Shown: positions 1 through 8,431, counted from the stretch's first letter. The stretch: 13,177 nt of DNA from Isohypsibius dastychi (GCA_034696485.1 JAQIWT010000997.1:1-13177); one strand, 5' to 3'. The notes: generated by a model not told the origin, from the letters alone. Numbers and translations are program-made.

Positions 1-640
1 TTCATTAATGAACGAGTAATCTTTGATGTAATAAATAATGATATTGTACAAAGGTCATGAGACCGTCGCTCAAACGAAAAGATATTGGTATGATTTCTTT
101 ATCTCAAACTTTTCAGTTGTAGAAGAATGTTTACAAATAGAATTTCGATATTCAAATTGAGAGACGCCGCCTGTAGTTTATCAAGGCGGATGAGCTAAGC
201 TGACACTAAATTTCCATTAGTTTCTGTATCGACCAATGAATGCGATCATTCCTCCAAAAAAACAAGCAAAGTGTACTGGTCAACTCGTTGAATACGGGAA
301 ACGATTAGCACGACAGAAAACAGATTTAGAATAAATACGATGGAAAAAGATGCAGCAGCATTGCTGCAATTTCTACATCGAAAACTAAGAATAGACTAGT
401 AATTAGAAAAAATTGTGGTGATATTTTTTTGTTATTGGTACAAATAAAAATACATTTCCTTTTTAATCAAAATATTTTATTTTAAAATAACAAAATCAGT
501 ATGAACACGTGATTAATTATTTTTTCAGAATAACAAAATTACTATAGAAACTTGAGCTCCGATTATAAGAGACACTTACCGATTAAGATAGGTATAACAA
601 AAAATGGGTTATGGAATAAAATCCATGGCGCAGAAATTAG
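1..640. other. Upstream region without a firm gene
   Basis: AT-rich sequence with many stops in all frames. The only short candidate is a 32-codon ORF at 236-334 (+), beginning MNAIIPPKK and ending RQKTDLE. Its IPPKK...RLARQK pattern faintly recalls exon 2 of copy C (IPQKR...QLAQMK), so it may be a worn N-terminal exon of copy A, but the match is too weak to call. No promoter motif could be supported. Confidence 0.35.
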
Positions 641-775
641 CCATCTAGAGCATCAGTACCCAACACGAGCTGGAGCATGAGAAATGAAAGCATTGCGAGT
701 TACTCACCTGGATATGCAAAAGCAAAGCCGGTCTTGAGGATCTTGTTGCACTCCTTCTAACACCGCCAAAGGCGT

Positions 776-2072
776 ATGGCCTTGAGAAAGTTTTTGGCAA
801 AAGCTGTCTTGCAAGAGCAGGGAAAAACTGAATGTTGGTTGGTTGATCAACTTCATGTTTCAGCTGGAGGACCACCGTCAACAGGTTTGGACTGGAAAAG
901 CATCGATTTATATAACCCACCAGTTCAGCACGAAGATGTGTATTATCTTTTGGAAGAAAACAGATCGTTTTATCAAATCTACCGATGTCCATCCGTTGGC
1001 TGCTCTGCAAGAATTGAGTATTTTTGGAATAAATTTAAGGTCCTGAAACCGCATAATCAACATCCCGATATACAAGAGGAACATATTCAGCAATTGTTAA
1101 ACAAAATCATGTGGAACTGCAAAATTAAGATGGCCCGGGTAAATCAAAATTTTGAGTCTGCCTATAACACGATGAGGACTAATCACGATAGTCAAGCTGA
1201 AAAAACCCTTTTTCCACCATGGAAGATTGTCAAGGAATTCATGCTGAGTGAAGAACCAAGGTGGGATGATGGATGAATGGGTGTGGCATACACAGCACAT
1301 GTCTTCTTATGTTGCAGCGTTGACGGACCATCAAGCAGTGCAGCTGTCCCCACAATTTCACAACAACCCGCTATAATGGGGAAAACAATTCCGGATACAG
1401 CTCCTTACCAGCAGCTACAAAGGCACTGTGGAACGCGCATGGTTCACCAATCGGATACCATTCTAATTGGGGAATTGCACGAAGAAGACGCACCGGATGT
1501 TGATCTCGATGAATTCACCAACGCAGCCCGTTTTGTTGATAAGCAAGATTCGGGGTAAAGAATTCAAAAAATGTGAATTTGTTGAGTCTGTCCGATTTCT
1601 GATTATCAATTCCTTATTCAGGACCGTGAAACCATGGGACGAGAGTTGTGCGGTTGAATCCGTCACAATCAAAAGGCTGGTACATGGGATTGAACAATAA
1701 GATTGTCATGTTCTCTCCAAACCAATCATGTTGATTTTAAGGATGAAATCAACATATGCGCCAGCGACTGCATTTGTTATATGGAAAAGCTCAGAAGGCC
1801 GGAAAGGATCACACACATTCGCAGGGTCGTCTCTCATAAAGTCATAAATGTACAGTTGGCATAATATGAAAATTTGATTCTCGGTGAAACCTTGTAGATT
1901 TATTGTATGTTTAAAGGACATATTATGGCTGAAATGTCGGCTGACATCCCCATTTGGAGAACCGGTCTACAAGTACATACGACATTGTCGTGTGCCTAAG
2001 TTGGTCAGATATAACTATTACTCAATGGTCCGAGCTTTTGGAGGACCAAAGCGGAAACCTGAGTATCGGTGA
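776..2072 (+). CDS. FLYWCH-like zinc-finger protein, copy A (five exons, 347 aa)
   Basis: Proposed exons are 776-1260, 1318-1554, 1622-1679, 1742-1849 and 1917-2072; introns of 57, 67, 62 and 67 bp all follow GT..AG and keep the frame. The start is the first in-frame ATG; an upstream exon joined at the acceptor tttcag (858-863) is the alternative, because copy C is spliced at the equivalent place. Residues C71, C76, H93 and H96 form a C-x4-C-x16-H-x2-H finger after a YYLLEENRSFYQIYRC strand, typical of FLYWCH fingers, which bind DNA or protein and are often found with Mutator-like transposases. Residues 97-161 are a helical linker. Exon 2 ends in an acidic block (residues 214-228) with APDVDLD. 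Exons 4-5 carry C266, C270, C272, H285, H292, C303, H319 and C320, perhaps a second metal site, family unknown. TGA directly follows KPEYR and overlaps a good donor (CG|gtgagt), so a further exon is possible. Function inferred only: nuclear regulator or domesticated transposon protein. Confidence 0.72.
984..1066 (+). other. FLYWCH-like zinc finger of copy A
   Basis: The segment encodes the four putative zinc ligands C71, C76, H93 and H96 of copy A, with aromatic residues (YY, FY, IY, YFW) just before and between them. The spacing C-x4-C-x16-H-x2-H is identical in copy C (C216, C221, H238, H241). FLYWCH fingers usually end H-x-H or H-x-C; the extra residue between the histidines makes this a variant. 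A divergent BED or WRKY-like finger is the main alternative. Confidence 0.7.
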
Positions 2073-2288
2073 GTACATACATTGTCCGCAAATGAGCCCC
2101 AAAATTTGTAGAGCTACAAAGATGATTTCGTATTTCTGATAACGGGAGTTTTGAGAAGGAAACAGAACAAGTTACTCTTTGAAATTGCTCGATAGTTCGA
2201 AACGAATGAGTCACAAATGTGAATTTTCCGACGCTCGTGTTGATACCCAAGCGTGCCTTGTAGTGAAAGTAAGGAAAACATATTTTGA
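2073..2288. other. 3' flank of copy A
   Basis: No gene seen. If the donor at 2068/2069 (CG|gtgagt) is used, a short last exon could follow the acceptor ttgtag near 2110 and end at a TGA about 25 bases later; the 42-bp intron this implies is very short. No AATAAA signal was found close by. Confidence 0.3.
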
Positions 2289-2700
2289 ACTCAGAGTATC
2301 GTTCGACAACGCGTCACGCCATTTCGGCGTGTGGTTTTTCGGTGTAGTGAACTTTCGGAACCGACTTTTCGCGATCTTATTTTACGTAAACCCGTCTTTT
2401 GGTTCACCCGACTTATGGTGAACGCAATGTTTCCTCCATGATACATTTCGGTGTGAGTAAATCAGAAAATACTTGGACTCATTAAACGATGTGGACATGT
2501 CAAACACGAATCTTGAAATACTGAAAAGAATGCGGGGTTCTGGGGCCATACCTCAACATAATTTTTCGCTTGGATGTTTTTCTGGTTCAGCGTATTGTGC
2601 GTTTTTCACAGAATGAGGGCTTCTGACGGAAGTCGGTTTGCTTGGGGACTGTTTTTCGGTTTGGAAGTTTCACTGGATTTTGGTAAACATGCAAGTGGGA

Positions 2701-2755
2701 GCTCGGGGCGAAGCCCCCTGGGCAGGGGTTACGGAGGCGCAGCCCCCGAAGGATT
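2701..2755. repeat. GC-rich double hairpin island
   Basis: GGGGCGAAGCCCC at 2705-2717 is a perfect 5-bp stem with a GAA loop. About 20 bases on, GGAGGCGCAGCCCCC (2733-2747) forms a second stem with one mismatch. The island contrasts sharply with the AT-rich surroundings. Hairpins with gcGAAgc-type loops are known from selfish mobile repeats in several lineages; here the role is unknown. Confidence 0.6.
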
Positions 2756-2798
2756 GGAGTTTCAGGGATAGTTCCGGGATTAAAGTTCCTTTTAAATC

Positions 2799-2823
2799 AA
2801 GAAAATTTACGGTTAATTTTCTT
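2799..2823. repeat. Perfect 9-bp stem-loop
   Basis: AAGAAAATT and AATTTTCTT are perfect inverted repeats separated by 7 bases, inside the putative element. It could be a fold-back feature of that element; a terminator role is not supported. Confidence 0.5.
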
Positions 2824-3009
2824 ACACCGAAAGTGATACACTGAAATCTCCACGACCCCGAAAATTGGTTGCACCCAAAGGGCGCGTCTCTGAAAACTGC
2901 ACACCGAAGACTCGGCTCCGAAAATTCCAACACCGAAACGTTGGTGCGCCATGATTCTGAGTTTTTATAATAATTCGAACTGAGAGTGATGTTTTTGTTC
3001 ATGTTTGTA

Positions 3010-3331
3010 ACTCAAAGCACCATCACTCAGGAACCAAAATGTTACTCCGTTTCTTTGATCACTTGGAGGTTAGTTAGTCAATCAAGACTACCGGGTCTGC
3101 TTGGCAAACAGATGGACACAGGACGGAGTAAATGTTATCAGCCGTGATACTGTACATGAGACTAAATTCTCATTCTCAAAAATTTTCTCTTGATTTTCAA
3201 CCACTTTCCACTACCATACGCTTTTTATATTGAAAAAAGCGGTAATAAATACGGTTGGTGTGCCTGTTATTCTCCCTCTTGTACTGAACTTATCTCTCCA
3301 ACAAGTGCGATCTGATAGATAGCCGTCAAGA
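3010..3331 (+). pseudogene. Residual N-terminal exons of copy B
   Basis: Around 3028 the sequence ACTCAGGAACC..AATGT matches the start of copy C exon 1 (TCTCAGGAACC..AATGT at 4685). Both are followed by a possible donor gttagt. At 3236-3320, AATACGGTTGGTGTG matches the start of copy C exon 2 (AATACGGTTGATGTG). The reading NTVGVPVILPL.. then meets an in-frame TAG at 3318-3320 and joins directly to the back half of the finger exon. The initiator ATG of copy C is ATC here. I read this as a relic left by an internal deletion that removed the rest of exon 2, exons 3-4 and the zinc finger. Confidence 0.5.
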
Positions 3332-4312
3332 ATGCTCCATGAGAATTTCTTTAGAGTGGAGGCGATGAGGGCTGATCACGAAATTCAAGCTGAAAAGAGC
3401 CTTTGTCCACCACGGAAGATTGTAGAGAAATTTATCCTGGGAGACGAAGCAAGGTGAGATGGCACGAGAGACCCGCTCTGGTGGGTGTGGCAAAGTTCAT
3501 ATCTTCTTATATTGCAGCGTTAGTACACCATCAACAAGTGCAGCCGTTGGCACCATTCCAAAACAGCAAACCATGATGACAAAAAGAATCTCCAATACAC
3601 TTTCTGATCAACAGATCAAAAGACGGCGTGAAACTCTCGTAACAGAACAATCGGATTCAATTTTGATGGGCGGAGTGGATGAGGACGATGCTCCTGACGT
3701 CGATCTGGATGATTACACAGACGCAGCATACTTTGTTAATGACCAAGGATCGGGGTAAAATTTTCTTACTTGTATCTGCCAAATAGTTTTTCGAATTTCA
3801 ATTCAACACTTTGATTTCTTGATGTGATTATGTTAATCTAGGTCTTGGAAATCATCTGTTACATATCACTGGGAAGAGTACCGTGAACTATGGAAGCTGG
3901 TACATTTTACTGGACAATCAAAACGTCATGTTCCTTTCGTAAACAATATTTTCGTTAGGATAAGAACAAATGCTCCGGAGTCTGTATTTGTTATTTGGAA
4001 AAGACCCGGGATCCGGAAAGAGTCACACCAATTGAAAGAGTCGTGTCTCATAAAGTCAAAAATGTGCAAACGCCATCAAACGAAAATTCGTATTTTCACG
4101 AGTCTGTATAGAATTACAGATAATTGACTATTCTATTTTCAAAGGACATATTTTGGCTAAAATGTCAACTGAGATCACCATTTGGAGGACCGGTTTATTT
4201 ACGACACTGTCGAGTGCCCGAGTGGGCACGAAGCGAATATTACTCGTGTGTCCGAGACAGCGGTGGACCAAAGCTGAAACCTGAATACCGGTGGGTCTAT
4301 GTCAATTCGTAA
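3332..4312 (+). CDS. Finger-less paralogue, copy B (five exons, 229 aa)
   Basis: Exons 3332-3453, 3518-3754, 3842-3899, 3959-4063 and 4145-4312; introns of 64, 87, 59 and 81 bp sit at exactly the same places and phases as in copy A. The start is the first ATG after an in-frame TAG (3318-3320), and it lies just past a deletion that removed the zinc finger. The remaining part aligns throughout with copy A residues 126-347. It includes the linker (HEIQAEKSLCPPRKIVEKF), a basic stretch (QIKRRRE), the acidic APDVDLD block, and the C-terminal module with CICYLEK, PERVTPIERVVSHKV, LKC and RHCRVP. Exon 2 has the same length (237 bp) in A and B. All introns keep GT and AG, and no frameshift is seen across 690 coding bases. 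It may be a functional finger-less partner of copy A, or a recent pseudogene whose promoter was lost. TAA comes six codons later than in A. Confidence 0.6.
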
Positions 4313-4681
4313 ACCATGTGATTGAAGTATTCGCTAAGCCGGGACATTGGCTACAATCTTGAATGCTTCTCAACAAAGCAGCCCGATTTGCCGAAGGCGA
4401 ATGAGTTGCCTATGTGAACTTTTGAACTTCGTTTTTGTATTGAGCACTTCATTTCCTTAACGTACGAATGAATTGTTTTAAACACTGAACAATTATGAAA
4501 ATTATTCATTATTATCACAGCATTTATCTCGATTTGAAAAGCATAGAATGAATAGAGAGGTTGTTTTGAGAAATAATGTCATGACTCTAAACTCCACTGA
4601 CATCAGATAACTCTAGATTTTTCACAAAACCCTCGATTGCGATGCACTATTGTTTTCGTCAACGTTCTAGACTAAAACTCC
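4313..4681. other. Spacer between copies B and C
   Basis: AT-rich, stops in all frames. After the donor-like ccg|gtgggt at 4290 an alternative last exon for copy B could start after the acceptor near 4379 (aaagcag). Otherwise I see nothing recognisable. Confidence 0.4.
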
Positions 4682-6010
4682 ATGTCTCAGGAACCGGAAT
4701 GTAAAAGGTTGCCACAGCAGCCTTGTTAGTAAACTGACCCGGTTACACAAGACTATGATTCGTATTTCCAACCACTGAACACTTCTCCTCCTACTAATAC
4801 TCAACTTCCAATAAAAACAAGAAGCAGTGAATACGGTTGATGTGTTCACCGTTACTGAGACTATCCCCCAGAAGCGGAGTCTGAACAAACAATTAGCACA
4901 GATGAAGCTGATCGAAAAATATTTTTCCAGGACTGTGGGAGTGAACGCTGCCATGTGCGGAACAGGGAGTCAGATGATCGGCATTCAAACTCCATCGGAA
5001 TCCGAGAAATCCCAGAGGCAGCTGGACACTGAATTGTGGGTCCAAAATGGAAACAGTTTCACCATGGGAGGTGATGATTCAAATCCTCCACCAAATGCGT
5101 CAAAAATTGATTCAGTTCCTGTCGACGATGATGACCAGAATATTAAAACGTCGATCCCTGTTGATATACTGGAAAAAGAAAAACAGGTGAATAACGAATC
5201 AGTATCATATGACAGGTTTGACATTGTTCTTTTTTCACACTGTCGACGGTATTTATCAACTGCTCACATTTGCGTTTTATCTAGGTTGGCGTAGTACTCA
5301 CCAAAAGATCCCGAGGTAAGAAAACGAATATGACACAAAGCAGAGTGTTCAGTGTTGCACAGATTTTGTTGAAAAAATTCTTGCCTTGTCTCAAAATTCT
5401 CTCAGATGACAGAGTTTCTTGTTTTTGCAGCAGCTATGAATGCCGACAGAACTCCAGCGATCGATAGCGCTGATAACAAGAATAAGCCGACACTTCAAGC
5501 TGGAAATCGTGGTAAACCGAATGCTCATCTATGCTCAATATCATATGGCTTGTGGAACTAATCTGTGCAGGTCCAACAGCTATCGTGCTAGAGATGACGT
5601 GGGAAAACGGTAGACCAATATCACTGCCCCGTCCGCCTGTTCATCGCGAAGGATGTTTTTATTATTTCCAAAAATATGAAGGGAATACAAGAATATATAA
5701 GTGTGCGGATGAAGCTTGCCCGGCAACGCTGACGTGGAAGAACCAACTTTATAACTTCTCAAAAGAACATTCCAGCCATACGCCTGTTGATCTCAAACTT
5801 ATTCAGCAAGATCTCAACAACGCCCTCTCAGGCGCTATGCTCGAACTAGATAAGCCGCGGCAAACCATTGCGAGCCTCCGTGAAGTATATCGTGAGTATA
5901 GAGCGTCGGTTTTCCCACTGACAAAAAGATGGCTGATCCCTAGATGGAGACAGATTGTTGAATTCCGCACTGGCAACAAACGCTCGGAAGTAACTGTGCG
6001 AATCTCGTGA
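4682..6010 (+). CDS. FLYWCH-like zinc-finger protein, copy C (five exons, 317 aa)
   Basis: Proposed exons 4682-4724, 4828-5186, 5285-5315, 5431-5511 and 5571-6010; introns of 103, 98, 115 and 59 bp, GT..AG, frame kept, total 954 bases. Exon 1 (MSQEPECKR..) is the least certain: its acceptor lacks a pyrimidine tract, and ATG 4902 is an alternative start. Within exon 2, donor 5187 is preferred because a donor at 5216 would run into TAG after three codons. The N-terminal 170 residues are hydrophilic and disordered-looking, with DDDDQN near residue 120 and a basic TKRSRG. The finger is C216, C221, H238, H241. The following helix (PRQTIASLREVYREYR, then LIPRWRQIVEF) corresponds to the linker of copy A and resembles the segment that follows FLYWCH in Mutator-like transposases. 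A strong donor (tc|gtgagt, 6007) overlaps the stop, so further exons may once have followed; no exons like 6-9 of the family were found downstream. Confidence 0.65.
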
Positions 6011-6041
6011 GTTGGCAGCCAATAACAATATCACTGGTGGC

Positions 6042-6047
6042 AATAAA
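6042..6047 (+). promoter_or_regulatory. AATAAA poly(A) signal candidate of copy C
   Basis: The hexamer lies 31 bases after the TGA of copy C, a normal distance for a very short 3' UTR. This favours termination after the finger exon. AATAAA occurs often by chance in AT-rich DNA, so this is suggestive only. Confidence 0.3.
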
Positions 6048-6507
6048 GGCATGTTATGGGCAGCCAAACAGCAGCGAAATTCAATCACGATACACAATAA
6101 CCCAGAAAGACTGTATTCCTTACTCCTTTATTTCCTCATTATTTTTTACGTTACCAGATATTTCGTCTTGTTGGGTGTAATATGTAAACCGCAGTCTGCA
6201 AAGTTTTTGGGTCTGTCGCTAGCAGTTGATCATCTAAATTACAACAGATCTCCGATTTGAGTGGATGAATGAAAAGTTGCACTTAAGATCTGGTGAACGA
6301 AGAAATCTATCTCGACATTGGTGTATCCATTCTAGAAATGCGGAATCGGCTAGAACGAAGTCAAAACAGAGTCCGATGTAACACGGTGAACACAAGTAGT
6401 GCCGCCACAGGGGTCACCACATCCACATCATCGATTATGATCGAATAGCGAAAAGCAATTTGAATCGACAGTTTTTGTTTCGGCCGGAAAGTATTGATTG
6501 TATGACT

Positions 6508-6515
6508 AAGCCGAA
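6508..6515. repeat. Target-site duplication AAGCCGAA (left)
   Basis: An identical octamer lies directly after the other end of the MITE at 6827-6834. Eight bp is the duplication length of hAT transposases. Confidence 0.9.
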
Positions 6516-6826
6516 CAAGGGTGTGTTTAGGGGGGGGGGGGGTGGCGCGGGCCACATATTAAATTTCTCGGGCCCCACATTACCGGCCCCATATAAATAA
6601 TCAGTTTTTGGCCGCAAATTACGAAAGTTTTTGGCAAAAACCCCCAAAAACGTGCCAAAAAACATGTTTTTTCGGTCAAAATCGGCCATTTTTGGCCCCA
6701 TGGGACCTGAAAAATGCCAGACAATTTTTGGTTTTGGGCCCCACATAAGCGGATACATACTGCCCCATATAAGAAATTTTCGCCACTGGCCACATATATA
6801 GTTTCAAATCTGAAAACACACCCTTG
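6516..6826. mobile_element. hAT-type MITE, 311 bp
   Basis: The ends are perfect 13-bp inverted repeats, CAAGGGTGTGTTT and AAACACACCCTTG, bounded by the 8-bp duplication AAGCCGAA. Length, TIR form (CA..GGGTG) and TSD size fit the hAT superfamily. It has no coding capacity. Near both ends it carries clustered GCCCCAYATA-like motifs (about 6550, 6571, 6585; 6738, 6763, 6788), possible transposase-binding sites. A run of 13 G follows the left TIR at 6530-6542. It interrupts an older reading frame just after codons for MTKP. The TIRs differ from those of the other two hAT copies in the window, so it belongs to a separate family. Confidence 0.88.
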
Positions 6827-6834
6827 AAGCCGAA
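6827..6834. repeat. Target-site duplication AAGCCGAA (right)
   Basis: Second copy of the octamer found at 6508-6515, immediately outside the right TIR of the MITE. Confidence 0.9.
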
Positions 6835-7538
6835 AAGTGAGGTTGTCGGACCACAGATCAAACATATCAATCCTGATATCAAAATCACGCCCCATCTTCT
6901 TCGTGTTCACCCGGCGTCGCAGAAAACAGCGCGTACTGGAAGCTTTTTCTGGGAGCAACACATTATCATGAACGCTTTGGATAATGTTCAGGCACGGTTG
7001 TATGTGGATACTGTACTTATTTATAAACTTCAGTAGAAACAGAAACAAATCGGACTAAATAATATCGATTGTTCTGCAATTTCGAAATCACAACAAATGC
7101 AATGATGGCCGATTAAATCGACATGCTGATAAGGAAGCAGTTCTTGTAGCAAAAATCCCCTTGTGCGTTTTGAAGGAATGGACGACCACATTAAGTTACG
7201 GAAGGTTGAGGAAGATGCTCTCCGAAAAAGAAGTGAAGAGGGTAATCGAAAACGCTGACGGGTTGACATCCTCCTCCGTACGCCCAGTATTGACTCCTCA
7301 GTGCAGTCTGCCTTGAACCAGATCAACCTGGTGGGTGACCAGACCTTAAACGGAGAGTGCCAAAACACAAGTAGGCCAAGAAACCATACCAACCCGGTAG
7401 ATGCCAAACAGCTGCAGCATCATAACCACCAGCGGGGCAACAGTGGGAGAGGAAACCGGGGTTGACAGCGTCCAAGTGCGAAGGGAATTCGCCGTGGTAA
7501 CAACCGCCGAGAAAATCTCAACCGTGGAAGATCGTCGA

Positions 7539-7543
7539 ACCAG
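7539..7543. repeat. Target-site duplication ACCAG (left)
   Basis: The same 5 bp directly follow the right TIR of the 888-bp element at 8432-8436. Confidence 0.75.
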
Positions 7544-7562
7544 GGCTAGTGCTTTAACACAT

Positions 7563-7622
7563 AACTCAGAACTCAGAACTCAGAACTCAGAATTCAGAAC
7601 TCAGAACGTAGAACACAGAATT
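7563..7622. repeat. Left tandem array of GAACTCA units
   Basis: About eight 7-bp units, mostly GAACTCA with GAATTCA variants, decaying to GAACGTA and GAACACA toward the interior. It is the shorter partner of the inverted array at 8308-8412. Confidence 0.9.
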
Positions 7623-8307
7623 CAAAATTTAAACCCCTAAACTCATGTTTAACTAATGTTTAAAATTAGATTGCAGAATGAAAGAACATTCCTAGAGAAC
7701 GGTTTGTATGGGATTGGGAACCGTAGTTTTTATATACTCTGCGGCAGACATATCGCCCTCACACTCTTAATCTTCGTGGTCAAACCAAAAACATCGTGGA
7801 ACTGTGGTCACGATGTGATTTCTGGAAGAAAAATCATTTTGGGTTTTGACCTTATCGCTTTGAAAGTCGGTCCTTGAACCCGCATTTTAAAATCTCGTTC
7901 CACTTAACCCTGAGCAGCAGGTCTTGGAAGAGTGTTCAAAAGCGTTCATTCAATGTCGCGAGTTTATGGCAAAAATCAGTTTCGAAAAAGAACTCGATCT
8001 AGATACAGTAGCTGAATGATTGTCCTAAATGTTCTGTTTCAACGTGACAGTCAAAATATTACAATCATGACAGGTGTTTTTCTAGTTTACAACCACCACA
8101 ACTCACTATTAATTTAACACTTGAATCCATAATTTTATGCTGAATGCGTTCGTTCATATAATGTGCCAGGCGGTTTCTTACCTTCAGTACTTCGGCCCGC
8201 AAGGAAGCAAACTCTATCTTCCAATACAGTTTATCCGAAGTTTATTCGTCGTATTTTTAGTATAGGCGTTTTTAGTCAGGAATAAACAGGTAGTTGGCCT
8301 ATCATTT

Positions 8308-8412
8308 CTGAGTTCTAAGTTCTGAGTTCTGAGTTCTGAATTCTGAATTCTCAGTTCTGAGTTCTGAGTTCTGAATTCTGAATTCTGAGTTCTGAATTCT
8401 GAGTTCTGAGTT
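8308..8412. repeat. Right tandem array of TGAGTTC units
   Basis: About fifteen units of TGAGTTC/TGAATTC, the reverse complement of the left array. The different copy number on the two sides points to slippage after or during spread of the element. Confidence 0.9.
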
Positions 8413-8431
8413 ATGTGTTAAAGCACTAGCC

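Larger units (their letters stand above)
2289..2966. mobile_element. Putative inverted-repeat element built of TTTCGGTG motifs
   Basis: The left part carries TTTCGG motifs in forward orientation (about 2322, 2338, 2353, 2446, 2657). The right part carries the reverse complement, mostly as CACCGAAA or CCGAAAA (about 2825, 2857, 2903, 2918, 2933). Near the outer ends, AACTCAGA (2288-2295) faces TCTGAGTT (2955-2962). The centre holds a GC-rich hairpin cluster. No coding potential survives and no clear target duplication was found, so the exact ends and superfamily are open. It sits between copies A and B, where a repeat could have helped duplication by unequal exchange. Confidence 0.5.
7544..8431. 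mobile_element. Inverted-repeat element with tandem GAACTCA arms, 888 bp
   Basis: The first 31 bases (GGCTAGTGCTTTAACACATA followed by ACTCAGAACTC) are matched exactly in inverted orientation at the right end. Inside each TIR lies a tandem array of a 7-bp unit GAACTCA/GAATTCA: about 60 bp on the left (7563-7622) and about 105 bp on the right (8308-8412, as TGAGTTC). The 5-bp duplication ACCAG flanks it. The interior (7624-8306) is AT-rich and shows no credible ORF, so the element is non-autonomous. Tandem repeats inside long TIRs recall foldback-type elements. A 5-bp TSD excludes typical hAT (8), piggyBac (TTAA) and Tc/mariner (TA); the superfamily stays open. Confidence 0.85.

Noticed and set aside
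1698-1700. In-frame TAA that seemed to truncate copy A in exon 7
   Set aside because: It lies inside the intron 1680-1741; the donor ctg|gtacat and an AG before GAT are conserved at the same place in copy B, and splicing removes the stop.
3985-4040. A frame in copy B reading GSGKS, like a P-loop
   Set aside because: That frame soon meets stops and is not shared with copy A; the frame CICYLEK..RDPERV is conserved in both copies and fits the splice sites.
5214-5284. Alternative intron 5216-5284 in copy C
   Set aside because: It leads to TAG after three codons; the donor at 5187 gives a continuous frame through the next three exons.
6435-7048. Long minus-strand ORFs of 107 and 173 codons across the MITE
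   Set aside because: They run through non-coding transposon sequence and poly-C/G tracts; the plus strand explains the flanks as one split frame.
7256-7465. Two in-frame TGA codons as selenocysteine or an altered genetic code
   Set aside because: TGA is used as the normal stop in copies A and C; CGA-to-TGA decay in a damaged gene is simpler.
7410-7543. RG/GN-rich segment as a retroviral-type nucleocapsid
   Set aside because: No CCHC zinc knuckle, protease or reverse transcriptase sequence was found nearby, and no LTRs.
7401-7640. Plus-strand 79-codon ORF running into the GAACTCA array
   Set aside because: It ends in the tandem repeats of the inserted element and is out of frame with the RG-rich reading that continues beyond the insertion.
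7544-8431. GAACTCA arrays as a CRISPR or a simple microsatellite
   Set aside because: Units are 7 bp without spacers, occur in inverted orientation and sit inside matching TIRs with a target duplication.
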